This document shows positions 44,728-56,711 of a stretch of 64,000 bases of DNA, one piece after another (position 1 is the stretch's first letter; each line of letters opens with the position of its first letter). Source of the stretch: Phyllostachys edulis (Eukaryota; Streptophyta; Magnoliopsida; Poales; Poaceae). Made by a program: the position numbers and the translations under genes. A model generated the notes under the pieces. It was not told where the DNA came from, searched no databases, and was given only the letters and a program-made list of their open reading frames with translations. The stretch is from the NCBI GenBank assembly GCA_036346405.1, contig CM070568.1, positions 1,761,674 through 1,825,673 on the forward strand. Reading direction: 5' to 3'.

Positions 44728-45721
44728 TTTCCTCTAGTGCAGGGTCTAAACCGCAAAGTTACAGGGCTGGTTTTCTACTGTCGGTGTGATTTTGGTTTTC
44801 ATATGGGTGATACCTGTAAATTGGGGTGGATATTTTGTGCTAATTCAAGGGGCTAGGTGCAATGCTTTCAGTGTCATTGTCACACTGATGATCTGTTGAG
44901 GTGTTTGGATGAGTTCCTTCCTCCTTGTGTTGGACCTGGAGCGTATGAGATTGAGATCTTTTCCAGACTTTCCCCAATGGACATGTCCTTTTTCTCAGAT
45001 GGTGTTGTCAAGCATCTTACATCTCACCTTTTCTAAAGGGTTGGCAACTAGTAGTAGCTTAATTGAAAAGAAGGCCAAGGAACTAAGATTAATCCAAGAT
45101 CATGTCTTACTATCTCCGTTGCTATCCAAAGCTTTTTTTCTACTCCCGGGAGTAGTTACTTCCTATTCCGTATCTCTCTCTCCCTCTCTGGTTAGATGAG
45201 TAGTATCTATTCCGTTGGCAGCATATATACGTCCTAACTTTTCCTTGTATCCGATCGAAAGTCGTAAGGGAATTCGTTGCCATGTCAGGTTGCTCTCATA
45301 GAAATTCCGGTGTCATTTTCCCAGTTCATCTGCGAGCTCCAAAGACAACCTGTGTGCCTTTGAGCAATGAATGGATACTCGAACAGATTCCTACCTCCAC
45401 TGTTATCTTGTTGAGTTTTGTATAGGCACCTCTAACCTACTATTCGGTTTTGGTAATTATCAGGAGCCTGATTTTTTAAAAAAGTAAGTAAAATCTTCTG
45501 GTGATTAGATGTGTTTTGAGATTAGTGTGCTTTTCAGCCATTTGGTGTAAATCTGATGGGAGAAGATTAAACTTATCTCTAACAATAAAATCTGGTGCCT
45601 GATGGATAGGCAACCCTTAATCCATTTAGTCTTTGGCCATGATATACTATGGGTAATACCTGTATTTTGTTTATGTGCCACTATGGGTCTAGTGAGCAAT
45701 GAAACAAAGCAATATTACGAT
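44728..45721. other. Spacer between the ATL gene and the chalcone isomerase-like gene
   Basis: Holds the 3' untranslated region of the ATL gene and AT-rich spacer. No gene or bounded element was recognised. Confidence 0.6.
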
Positions 45722-45853
45722 GCATTCTAAATAGTTGAAAAAACTTATTTGCAGTACACGAGAGGAGACCGATTAAGCATGAGTAGTGCGATTCAAGTAG
45801 TTGAAAAATCTTATTTGCAGTACACCAGAGGCGACCAATTAAGCATGAGTTGT
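45722..45853 (-). repeat. Tandem 66-bp duplication in the 3' untranslated region of the chalcone isomerase-like gene
   Basis: Copies 45722-45787 and 45788-45853 share ACTTATTTGCAGTACAC and GATTAAGCATGAGT-type words with about eight differences. The nearer copy starts 13 bases beyond the stop codon on the minus strand. Confidence 0.88.
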
Positions 45854-45865
45854 GACACTTGTTTA

Positions 45866-47149
45866 TCATGGAGAGAGCAGTGCTGCGAAATGATCTGCCA
45901 GGCTCTTAACAGTCGCTGGAGAAACTGCGGATGCCCCGCCCAGGTACCATTTCTGAATCATCTCTGCCACGTTCGTGTTCTCCACAGTCGTCTTCGCTTC
46001 ATCCTTGCCTTCTGTCGCAAATGATATCTGCGCATGTCGATTTGGTCACTAACTCACTATCAGTAGCAAGATTTTTCCCTTAATTGATTAAACCCTCAAC
46101 TCATATATATATATATATATATACCATGTTCATTCAACATACCTCTGCAACCCCAGGAGTCGTTGGGAAGTGGAAGGTGACCACGGAGTTGGGCTTGAAA
46201 TACTTGGACTGAAAGAAGTCAGTGACCTTCTCGAGAGCCTCTTCCTCGTCGTCGTCGTACTTGTCGGCAGAGACCAGCCGATCCCTGACAGAGCTCTCCA
46301 GCTGCACACCGTATTGCGATCCTTTAATCTCCTTGATCACCACGATCCTGAAGAGTTTCTCCACAGGAGCTACGTGCAGAACATCATAGAGTATTAGTGG
46401 CGTATACAAAAGTACAGTATTGCTGTTGTTGAGCGCCTGAACTAGTATCTAATCACTGAACCTTTTTTATGGAAAAAGCGTTCCTAAACTAAATCCTTCT
46501 TGTTCATTCTGAAGTGTAAACTATTTGTGCACCGAGTGATGGTATCATATTATTTACCAGAAACAAGGGCTTGAAAGAAAGCATCATCCTCTACTAGTTC
46601 CACTGCCTTCTTGCCCTTCCAATCCTCCAAATGCTCAAGTACATTGTCTTTCTCGAGATATAACCCGATGGCGTTGTATTTGATCTGAAGGAAGTGAATC
46701 TCAATGTCTGTAATGCCTGCGCAAGAATCAATTGTTTCGAAACAGCAACGTAGATTAATAGAGATTGATTTGCACCTGGTTCGGAAAAGCACTGGGGGTA
46801 CTTTGTTTGTTGTAGCTAGCTAGAAGAACTCACCGTGGCCAACGAGTGAGAGAGGCTTAGCGACGGTGATCTCCGGCAGGAATGGGATGCCTTCCACCTC
46901 CACAGTGACCGCCGTCTCTGAGCCCACTACACTTGCAACAAGCAAACTTAAAAGTTGGAATCGTTTACTCCTATCTCGGTAAGCTAGCTAGTAGCAAAAA
47001 AAATTTCTTTTTTGTTTGCCATTCATGAGATCACTGCCTTTTGCATGCTTAATTTCTTTGAAAGAAGAAAAGAAAAATTAAGGGAACAATAAAAAATTCC
47101 TTCAAAAAAGAAAGAAAGAAAGATAGGGAACAATCAAATTCAACTTACT
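45866..47149 (-). CDS. CHIL: Chalcone isomerase-like protein (type IV CHI, CHIL)
   Basis: Minus-strand exons: 47149 (the A of the ATG), 46926-46834, 46716-46558, 46369-46143 and 46027-45866, together 642 bases or 213 residues. All introns are GT-AG (donors GTAAGT, GTGAG, GTAAAT, GTATGT). The protein begins MGSETAVTVEVEGIPFLPE, continues ITDIEIHFLQIKYNAIGLYL and PVEKLFRIVVIKEIKGSQYG, and ends MIQKWYLGGASAVSPATV then LADHFAALLSP. These match the type IV chalcone isomerase fold, which lacks isomerase activity and instead binds chalcone synthase to improve flavonoid yield (family knowledge). The unusual point is the start codon split A|TG by the first intron. Confidence 0.93.
46103..46124. repeat. 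AT dinucleotide microsatellite in the last CHIL intron
   Basis: About eleven AT units between the last two exons, close to the donor of the fourth exon. Confidence 0.9.
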
Positions 47150-48102
47150 TATTCTTTGTTGAGGTCAGCAGAGGTACCGAGCTAGAAGACGAAGAAGCGT
47201 TCGCTTCCGATGATCGATCGATTGATGAATAGCTTCTGAAGGGAGGGTGAGACCTGACCTGAGAGAAAAGGGCGTCAGTGTTTTATCGTGCTGCGAGCGA
47301 GGCAAGGGGGGTTAGGTAGGAGAGACAAGTGGCAGGTTTGCGACTGTGAGATACAACTACCCACCACTCTCTCTGAATCTCAACTCTCAAGTAAGAGTCG
47401 GTCCAATCAGACGAGGAAAATGAAGGCTTGAGGAGCGAGGTAGGTTGGTGCAGCTTGTGGCCAACAACTGTTGATGCACGCACGGCACGGATGTATCACC
47501 CACACCTTCCTGAAAAACTTGCTAGCTACTCTCTTCACACAGAATTGAAGCTCCGTTAAAAAAGTTACATATATACAGAATTGAAACTGTTGACTCGCCT
47601 ATATATATGCAAATGTTGTTGTTTGTACTTGGAGATCGATTGAGTATTTGAGTGGGCAATCGGGATTAAGCGATGAATGATCTTGAGGAATGAGAAGAGG
47701 CTTGTAATTACTTTGTATTTGGTTGGTAGGAACTAGAAAGGAGCATGGACAGGAGGAGGTGCCGTGGAGAGGGTATTTGAATACAGAGACAGGTCCTTGG
47801 AATGCCTGCCATTGATCCCATTCGGAAGGAAATTTGTTGCAACGTCCTCTTCTTGCAATCAAATTGGGACGTGCCTCTAACTACAGAGATCGAGCATTTC
47901 GAGTGAATGGCCTGCACTTTTGTTAGGAAGCACGCATTTCCCTGCAGTGTTCTTTTCTTCCTTCCATCTTTTGAGAGAGGGGAACATCCTGCAGTTGATA
48001 CGTAACCGTGGTCTTTTGTTAGGCTACTTTTTGTGAAAGTAAGTTCTGACAGCTATTAGTCTACGACTACCACCATCCTCTTTTCCTTGTCGTCCTATAA
48101 TA
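47150..48102 (-). promoter_or_regulatory. 5' untranslated exon and promoter region of CHIL
   Basis: The first exon contains only leader plus the A of the ATG and ends AAAGAATAA|GTAAGT on the minus strand. Further upstream no gene is seen. A TATA box could not be assigned with confidence. Confidence 0.5.
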
Positions 48103-48111
48103 AAAGAAAAA

Positions 48112-48941
48112 TGGAAAATTAGTTTAGTAACATCACGCTCAGCCGTATTTAGAGGAATGATACTCCGTTCGTCTCAGGCTGGAAAATAACATCGCGAACA
48201 TCGCAAAATTATACGAATGACATTCTAGCTTTTTCTAGAATTTTTTAAATATAGAAATTTAGCTCAAAAAATTATAAAATATTTTTTGGAGTCTCCCGAC
48301 ACAGTTTAATTGCTTATATTTTTTTTCAAAACTTTATACATTCTGATTTTGTCTCTAAAATTCATTTAAGTATACTGTTTGTACGAATTTTATAATATAG
48401 AAAATAAGGTCCAAATATTATGAATTTTGTTTTTCAGGCTCCTTACATAGTCTACTTGATTGTGTAATTTTTCCAAAATTTTTAAAAATTAATTAATACA
48501 ATTTCATAATGTCCTTACATTATGAAATATTAGACTCTCACAGAGTGGATATTATAAAATTGCATTACTTAATTTTGTAAAATTTCAAACAAATTACACA
48601 ATTAAGCCCACTATTTAAGGAGCCTAAAAACAAAATTCATAATGTTTGGACCTCATTTTCTATATTAGAAATTCCTATAAACAATATACTTAAATGAATT
48701 TTAGAGACAAAATCATTACGATAAAGTTTTGAAAAAAATACACAAACAATTAAACTATGTCTGAGACTCCACAAAAAAATTGATAATTTTTGAGCTAAGT
48801 TTCTATATTTAAAAATTCAAAAACCAGATGTCATTCGCCTAATTTTATGCGATGTTCGCGATGTTATTTTCCAGCCCGAGACGAACGGAGTGTCATTCCT
48901 CCGATTACGCTCTAACACGATGTCACTGAGCTAATTGCCCC
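48112..48941. mobile_element. Foldback Mutator-like MITE with 9-bp target duplication
   Basis: An almost complete palindrome: arms of about 400 bp (48112-48525 and 48535-48941) meet with almost no loop. Landmark GGCTGGAAAATAACATCGCG on the left is inverted in GCGATGTTATTTTCCAGCCC on the right. Termini are GGAAAATTAG and the inverted GGGCAATTAG. AAAGAAAAA flanks it on both sides (48103-48111 and 48942-48950), the 9-bp duplication length of Mutator-like elements, though the motif is low-complexity. Confidence 0.8.
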
Positions 48942-48950
48942 AAAGAAAAA

Positions 48951-49540
48951 CCGTCTAAAACGCACCTTCGAACCGTCGAAACCATCCACTTTACCCCCAT
49001 GGACCTAAACTACTCCAGTTTATGCTGAGCTTAGGGGCAGAACTAGAACGAAAATGATCCGGGTTCATCACTTCACCATATATATAACAACATATATAAC
49101 TTTTAAGAAACACTATATTAAATAGTAATTTATGCGGCAAAAGACTGTAAGAGACCGAATATTAGGTTGAACCTAGGTGCACAACTTTTACGCTAGAGGG
49201 TGCACACATAGTATACATATGATAATATTTGCTATTTTTTCTAGAGGACCTGGTGTCCTGTGACACCGGGTGGGCCCAAGTACTTCCGCGCCTGGCTAAG
49301 CTGGCATCCTAGTAGGCAAGGGTTTGCTGACGTAACATCCTAGTAGGCAAGGCTTGGCTGGCGTAGCACCGGTCAGCAGCAAATTAAAAATAACAAAATT
49401 GCTAGGCCCACGTGTCAATCTCTACACCCCCTTCTTCCTCCATCTTCTTCACCCCGTCTCTCCCTTCTTCCCATCCAGCGGCCATCACTGTGGCTACGCC
49501 GCCACCTCTGCAGACTATAAAGCCCAAGCCGTCATGACTT
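48951..49540. mobile_element. Left remnant of an older TIR element
   Basis: AAAACCGTCTAAAACGCACC near 48955 is inverted at about 52275-52295 (GTTTTAGACGGTTTT), and CACGTGT/ACATGTGGGACC words are also inverted across 49400 and 52110. This suggests an older ~3.4 kb Mutator-like element whose interior received the element at 49550. A short direct repeat CATCCTAGTAGGCAAGG occurs at about 49307 and 49337. No gene is seen. Confidence 0.35.
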
Positions 49541-49549
49541 TTCTCTTTT

Positions 49550-51047
49550 GGGTTAAGTACATTGTTCGTCCTCAACTATACCCGATGATTAATTTTCGTC
49601 CTCAACCAAAATCTGGGATATAACGACCCTCCAAGTATCAATCTGGGACAAAAGAAGTCCTCCGTGCGTTCTAGAGTGGTTTTGACCGGTGTTTACGTGC
49701 CACGTGGAAAAAAATCATTTTCCCTTGCCCCAAGCGTCTCTGTTGTCAAACACACGCAGACACACAAATCCGCCTCAACACAAATCAAGCTCATCGCCAA
49801 GGTGGCCGTGTGGCCGCGAGGTCGTGCCCACCACAAATCATTCCGAGACTAGCAGACCTGTGGGAACTTGCACCGGCTTAAATCGCCATTGAACCCCACC
49901 TCCTCACTGCGGTCTTTGCTCTTCTATAGTTCTATCCTTGTCGCCACCCGCCACGCCCAACGCACCGCCGGAAGTCCGAGAAAGAACTTGGCGCCCAGAT
50001 CAAGAAATGGATAGAGATTATATGCAAAAGCTTAGCAAAGAAACGGAGATCGGGGAAAGAATGTGCAAGCACCGAATCTGGTATCAAGAGATAAGATTCA
50101 TCAACCAAACGAAGATGGAAGGTCATGCCACGGTGATGGTGGCCAAAAAGGCCTACAAGGCTGCCGAGGAGGCCGAGGCGCTGATCTTTGGTCTTGGCGG
50201 GAGGCAGAGATGACGCCGACCTCATGGAGGCACCCCGGTGAGGTCGCCACGGCCGGTCCCAAGTCGAGGAGGAAGCATTGCGGATGAAGTGCTTATGAAC
50301 TGAGGCGGTCGAGGCGGTGGCGGGTGGCGCGTGGATCTTGCATGGCGAGGAGGAGGAGCATTGGCCCGACCCACCACTGCGCGGCCATGGTCTTGCCTCC
50401 ACCATGGCTACAACTGTTGCGTGTACTCTGCTGTGAGTCCCAAACCAATGAGCACCTCCCATGCCAAGCAGTCGCTTCCATCACGGCAGCCTACTGACTA
50501 TGATTGGATTGGATTGGATTCGACCTCGTTGCCGTTCATGAGTCCACCGCTCCGGTGGAGTTCCGGCGACGTCCGCCGGCGAGAGGCGTCTGCGTTCTTG
50601 GACGCGTCGGCGATCTCGGCGGGAGAGACCGATTCTTGGCGGAGCCTCGGTGGCCGGAGGAGAGGAGAAGGAAGGAGAGGCGGGGAGGCGGCGGCGGCGG
50701 CAAGGGCGAAGACAAAGGAGGTGGAGAAGAGGCGTTTGGGGAATGGAAGCGGAGAGGAGAGGAAGAGGCGTGGGAGGAGGGCGGCGGGAGGGAGATGAAG
50801 GCGGCGCAAAGGGAGGCCCTGTCGAGGAGGGTGAGGTTGCGGAGAGAGAAGGACGGGAAAGAGAAGGCCACCGTGTATTCAAAATGCCAGCGTGGAGGTC
50901 AACACGGGTCAAAACCGCTCTAGAACGCATGGAGGGACTTCTTTTGTCCGGTATTGATACTTGGAGGGTCGTTATATCCGGTATTTCGGTTAAGGGACGA
51001 AAATTAATCATCGGGTATAGTTGAGGAACGAACAATGTACTTAATCC
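49550..51047. mobile_element. Mutator-like element with GC-rich cargo (Pack-MULE candidate)
   Basis: Inverted ends GGGTTAAGTACATTGTTCG and GGATTAAGTACATTGTTCG, with inverted similarity continuing about 150 bp (CAACTATACCCGATGATTAA on both). TTCTCTTTT is duplicated at 49541-49549 and 51048-51056 (9 bp). The interior is far more GC-rich than the flanks and holds frames such as 49938-50213 (+), with MDRDYMQKLSKETEIGERM, and a Gly/Arg/Glu-rich region at 50500-50920. No transposase is present. Such elements often carry captured host gene fragments (family knowledge); the source gene was not recognised. Confidence 0.85.
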
Positions 51048-51056
51048 TTCTCTTTT

Positions 51057-52380
51057 TTCCTCTCCTCTACACCCCTAAGACCACGCCGTGCCACCCCAGG
51101 CTCCATCAACTTCTCCAGCACCTCACGCTCTGCCCCTTTCTCTTGAGCCGCCACCACAATCCACCTCAATTCGTTGTCCATGTTGCCCCTATCCTCAAAT
51201 CAAGCTTCATCCTGTTTTACCCACTCCCTTGCAATCCCATCAAGCCCCTTCTCCATCATCTCCATCATCGGGAGGCCTGCCGCCATCGAAATCCGTCACC
51301 GCGCCATGACCATGCTTTGACCGCACTGCTTTACCCACACCCCATCGATTCAAGCCTCCCTGAGCCGCGCCAACCGCGTCACTAGCGTTGCCTCAAGCTC
51401 CAGAATCTCCTTGTGCCCACGACCTAGCCGGACCGCCACTGGAGCTCACCGCCGCTAAGCTCCTCCACCACGACCATGTCCTGATCGTCGTGCCTGTGCA
51501 CTAGCTACCCAAGCAGAAAAGTCATCAGAGTTCATCGCTGGTGAGCTCTTCCCCTTCGCGGCCACCGCCAGCATCACTACCCCGAGCATGGCAAGCCCGA
51601 GGAGACTGTTGTTGGCCTTGACGCCGTGGCTTGCGCCGCGGACGACCTAGGCCCAGAAGGCGACCTCGACGACAACGAAAACCACGTTGAGCATGAAGAA
51701 TATCGTGGTGAGGGCGGCTAACCGGAGCCAGAGTCAGCAGCGAGGAGAAGCAGGGTGAAGACGGCGACGAAGACGAAGTGGTAGGTGAGGAGGAGGGCGA
51801 AGGCGGAGAGGAAGGTGGCAGCAAGGCGGTGCTAGACGAGGGGGACGACGGAGAGGACGCGCAACGAGGCAGCGAGGCCGGAGAGGAGGCTCGGGCTCTC
51901 CTCGGCGACCGGATCTGGGAAAGGTGCAATGGCGTGAGATGAGGAGGGGGAGGATCAGTGGAGGACGATGATGGCATGTGGTGCTGGCTGCTGTGGTTTT
52001 GGGGTTGGTGGTGACATGCCGGCATGCCCACGGTGGCTCAAGTTAGCTGGGTGAGCTGAAGAGAGAAGGAGAGAGAGAGAGAGAGGAGGAAAAAGCTAGC
52101 AGTGCTCACTCACATGTGGGACCCAGTGCATAAGAAATTTGAATATGTTTTATTTGCGAAGTCATTGTCATATCATGGTCACGTCAATGTCCACACGTCA
52201 AAACCACTAACACGTGGGATCAAAACCGGGCTGGATTGAAACAAGGGGGTCACGTGGTTTGGTATTGACAGTTGATGGTTGTGTTTTAGACGGTTTTGGA
52301 GTTGCGGGTTGAAAATCGGACCGAGACAATAGTTGAGGGTTGAAAAAATGGACTTTTTTCTATAATAAATGTAGTCAACT
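51057..52380. other. GC-rich spacer, right part of the older TIR element
   Basis: Contains a Pro/Ser-rich minus-strand frame at 51525-52031 that looks compositional, and a GA microsatellite near 52061-52096. Nothing with a recognisable domain. Confidence 0.4.
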
Positions 52381-52578
52381 TTTTAAAATTTTCACCACCA
52401 ACATCCATTTAAGTATTTAGGTTTATCTCGTGGAAATGACATTAGTCGATTTGTTAGCAAAAATAATTCCATGTTATTTAACTGTATTTTTAATAATTTA
52501 TCTAACATTAGAAGAAGAAAAACTAGGCGTGAAAGGTATGCATTTGAGGCTGTGCCAATATCCAAAACTATAAGTAAA

Positions 52579-55507
52579 CTAGTAGGGTGCCCGTGCGTTG
52601 CAACGGAATCCCAAAAGAGAGCGAGACATAGTCATAAACCTTACAATAAATATCAATTTGCTTCCACACACATATCAAGTGAAAACATCTCTCTGTAAGC
52701 TAGTAAATAAATCAAATCATAAACATTTTTCTTATTACATATTCTAAAACCCAAAAGCAAAATAAAGCCATCATCGCCGTCAGGTCATTGAAATGCCTCT
52801 GCCATCACTTGCCAGTTGCTTGTCATGCGCCATTTACAATCCCAACCTTGATATTACCCCGTAAACCGGCATACGTTACATTTTAGCATTGAATATCAAA
52901 CCTCACACCTAAATATTTTAAAAGATAAATAAACACTGGTTCTGGCATACAAGCATTTTTAGAACTTACGTCCCTCTATTCAGCATAGATAATAGATGTC
53001 AACAATCTTTCCAATTCTCAATACAAATATTGACAATTACCAATTATTCTCCTTTTGCTCTCACTGTGATGCAAAAAAAAAATCATATAAGGTTAGACAA
53101 CAACAATAGTCGAGCATAAAAGCCAAAGTTCATATGTGACGAGTCCCTTGACTGCATGACTAAGGAGGTTGCTTTTTGTGAGAGCTTGTCTTTAACAATG
53201 TAGTACTGCTATGTTAATAGAATTTTGTTATCATCTAACTAAAACACAATATGATTTTCTTTTTTTTAAAAAGATGCCAAACTGTAGTGCTTTATTTAAT
53301 TCTCACACATTCCATTAAGTGGGTAGTGAAAAACACACCACTAACAAAAAATCACTGGATTCTCATTACAATTATGTGCACAAAAAACATATATCATCAC
53401 TATGATAAATATTCTGAGAGGTTGACACTTACTGAACTGATAGTGAGAACATCGTTCTCCTTCACAAGCTTCATCTGCACAGAAGAACACTACATCAAAC
53501 CTTCATCAAAATCCACAGATCAAAACTAAGACCCAAGCTACGTACACGAATGCACATTAATCTTGCCACACTCACACATGTAAGGGATTAAGAATGAAAA
53601 AAAAAGAGAAGGAAGAAAGCACATGAAGGAGAGAGAAAAACCATGTGATGTTGCTGATGCGTGCCTCTACTACCTCATTAGCCATGTGCTGCCACCACCA
53701 CAAGAACTGTCAATGCCACCAAAAGCCACCACCATCACCGGAATCCGTCATAGTTGTTAAAGAGAACAGATGCCTCTAGTTCAATAGTTCAACACTAAGA
53801 GAGCAAATGAGCAATTACGAATTAACAAAAAAATCAATCTAGTTCAATTTTCCAAATTCCAATTGGGTTCAAATGGGGATTTGAGATTTCCAATTACATC
53901 TAGAAAATTAGAGTTGAGACATCCAATCTAGTCCCAATGGGAAGGGGTTCCAGGATTCCAAGACAAATAACTGGAATGCTTTGGATCTAATAACTACCTC
54001 TTAATCATTATGTAACAATTGAGCTAGTCAGCACACAGGAAGCTACAAATACGATTCCATGAAGAATAGAAGAGCTGCTAGCAATTATGCAGAACAATTT
54101 CAGTAAGCCAAAAAAACCAATAATCTTTCCAACTAAAGAATTCTTTTAGAAATCCTATTAGATCTGGCCAACGTTCATAAACCAATGGCTAGATCAAGCC
54201 TAGCATCCTTCTGAAAAAAAAACAGGGCTCAATCAATCCCATGATTAAGCATATAAAGAAACTCCTAGAGTGGGTGTGGCTGTGTTGGGCACAACCATGC
54301 CCATAATGCCGTAGCAGCCCAAGAATCTCAATCGAGGCATAGGGGATGACAATGGCTAATCGATCCCATCCTCATCCATTCCTACGCTTTCTCCAAGATC
54401 AAATATTTTTTTACCAAAAAGTCAAGAAGATGTCGATTCCTACCAAGGACACTTAGAAGCAGAGAGACAGAGAGTAGATCTAGGCGGTACCTTTTCTGTA
54501 GGGTTCGATGTTTGCTGTTGCCGCCACTAGCCTCCTGGTAACCACCTCTAGCCACACTGTTGCGAGGCTACGCCTCCTTCCCCATAGGGATCAGGTGCAT
54601 TGGGACCGCATCGGCGGGGCGCCACTTGACCCCCTCCCGTCACCTTCCCCATGGGCTGTATGCAGGTGACACCACTCCTCCATGCTGCAGAGAAGAAGGG
54701 AGAAATAGAAGGTGGTTAGCAATAGAAGGGAGAAATAGAAGAAGAGAGGGAGAGGAAGAAAGAGGATGACGGCCATGCACTCACGTCCTTGCATGCAACT
54801 TCTACCTTTGCACATGTTCATTCAAGCTCAGCGGTTGGCAAGCTCGGTGGTTAGTAAGGAGCTGCTCTGCAATCGATAGTTGGTTGATACCGCGCAAGCC
54901 ATCTAGGGGGAGGGAACGGACCGTTGTAGTCATCGCTGGTGGTGAGTGCGGCAAACCAGCGACGCAGGTTGCAACGGTGAGTGAGCTCATTGACGGCGGC
55001 CGGCACTCCACCATCCCAAATACCGGTTGCCTCCTCCGCCCCTCCATGGTCGTATACTCGACCCGCTCCCCTCGACTTTCATGGTAGACTACTGCACCAG
55101 GTACTGTAGCACACGATCCCATGGTGCGCCATCCTTCGCAGCCTCCTGGCTGCATCCTCGTGCCTCCCATCGCTTCCTCCCACCACCATCCTTGCATGGC
55201 CCAACCGCCGACGAGATCCAATCGAATGAGCACGTCGAAAGGAAAGGGGAAGGATTTGAGAGGCGCATGATGCGAGGGGTGGAGGTGCGAGGGGATTCAT
55301 GGAGGAGCTGCAGTGCATGATTCCAGCCTCGGCGGCGGGGATGTGAGGAGGGGCGATGGCGGCGTGCGGAGAGAAGTGGTAGGGGAGAAAACATGTGGGG
55401 AAAGAAATAGTGCTATGCATGGGTCCCACATGTTGACAGCGATGGTTTGTGAGAGAAAAGGAGGGGAGAACGGACCACCACCAACTCCTTCTTTTGAGTA
55501 GTGGAGA
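52579..55507 (-). mobile_element. Non-autonomous Helitron candidate
   Basis: On the minus strand the 3' end reads CCGTTGCAACGCACGGGCACC then CTACTAG followed by host T. A short CCGTTGC/GCACGG stem upstream of CTAG is the Helitron signature. The proposed 5' end at 55507 begins TCTCCACTACTCAAAAGAAG, resembling grass Helitron 5' termini. The base before TC is T rather than the expected A, so the left end is less sure. Interior frames are short and no Rep/helicase is present. Confidence 0.5.
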
Positions 55508-55690
55508 AACTAACAGACGGCTAGTCCATTCGGTATGCTACATATGTCTTATGGCTAAAGACCACAGTTCGAATCCCACCAACTACATGAGCTATGTGCG
55601 CACTTTTGGATTTGATCTATTGGCCTCTTAGTTGTTGATAACCAACCAACAGCACTCCTGGGGAAAAGAGCAAAATAACAAGTAAAAATG

Positions 55691-56169
55691 GCTGTGACTA
55701 GGGGTGGCAATTTCTCCTGTGGGGTGGGCCGATGGGAAAATTCCCCCTTGGGATAGGGCGGGGTTGTTCTCCCCACGGGTACGGGGTTCTTACTGTGGTG
55801 GGGCGGGGGCAATCCTACCCCGTGGGGTTCGACAATACAATGCTTCTTCGATTTGGATCATATTTTTACTTTTAAGACCTTATATTTGTGCTTTGAGATG
55901 AGTTTTTATATCATATTTGTACTCTTATCTTTAAGTAATGTATTATATATGGTTGATTATATGGGATTTCAAACTTTTGCAAATCTCGCATGGACTTTTG
56001 GCCTTACTGGATTTCAAATTTGTAGCCTCCATGAGTCCCTGTGGGGATCAGGTTGGGAGGGGCCCTTGCCCCGACAGGCATAACGAGACAGAGACAGGGC
56101 GGGGAGATGGCTAGCGGGGATCGGGGAGAGTAGCGGAGGAGCCCCGCCCATTGCCATCCTAGCTGTGAC
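55691..56169. mobile_element. hAT-type MITE with 8-bp target duplication
   Basis: Ends TAGGGGTGGCAAT and ATTGCCATCCTA are inverted (55699-56161, 463 bp), and GCTGTGAC is duplicated at 55691-55698 and 56162-56169. An 8-bp duplication and TAGGG-type ends are diagnostic of hAT. The interior has GC-rich flanks (CCCCACGGG words) and an AT-rich centre with no coding capacity. Confidence 0.93.
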
Positions 56170-56226
56170 TAGTACTGCGCCTATGAATTTTTTTCGGCCG
56201 AATCTGGCCAGCCCAACCCATTACTA

Positions 56227-56482
56227 CTCCCTCCGTTTTTAAATACATGACGTTTGACCAAGCGTGCAGTCAAACTTATCTAACTTTGACTAATAATATA
56301 TGAAAAACTATTTAGATTGATCATGAGTAAATAGTATCATTAGATTTGTCATGATAAATATTTTCATAATATAATAATTTTGTAATTTTTTACTAACAAA
56401 ATCATATGAAAAGTAATAGTCAAAGTTATATAAGTTTGACTGCACGTTTGGTCAAACATCATGTATTTAAAAACTGAGAGAG
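56227..56482. mobile_element. Stowaway MITE
   Basis: CTCCCTCCGTTTTT start and inverted end AAAACTGAGAGAG, with TA on both sides. The inner inverted words CATGACGTTTGACCAAGC and TTTGGTCAAACATCATG extend the terminal repeat. 256 bp, AT-rich centre; Tc1/Mariner-derived. It lies about 230 bp upstream of the EF-P start codon. Confidence 0.95.
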
Positions 56483-56711
56483 TAATAAGTATAGGGTTCT
56501 CTAATAGGCTTCTAATGGGCCCCCGGCTCAAAGAAAAGCTATCACCCCACTGAAAAATGGGCCCTCGTGTGCCCCCGGTGTCAGCGAAACGACGGCTGCA
56601 TTTCCGTTGCCTCTCCTCTCTTTGCTGCTTCCCTTATCATCATCATCATCGTCACATCACGTAGAGAGCGCAAATCAGAGGCCCACGGGGACGGCGGAGA
56701 AGTACGAAACA

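Noticed and set aside
44112..44756. Long frames on both strands across the ATL gene
   Set aside because: Caused by high GC at third positions; only the 44137 frame holds the RING-H2 motif and membrane helix.
51525..52031. Minus-strand Pro/Ser-rich frame
   Set aside because: Compositional; no domain, no splice context, and it lies in transposon-derived spacer.
55510..55590. tRNA-derived SINE suggested by AGTTCGAATCCC
   Set aside because: The B-box-like word lacks an A box at the right distance, and no tail or duplication was seen.
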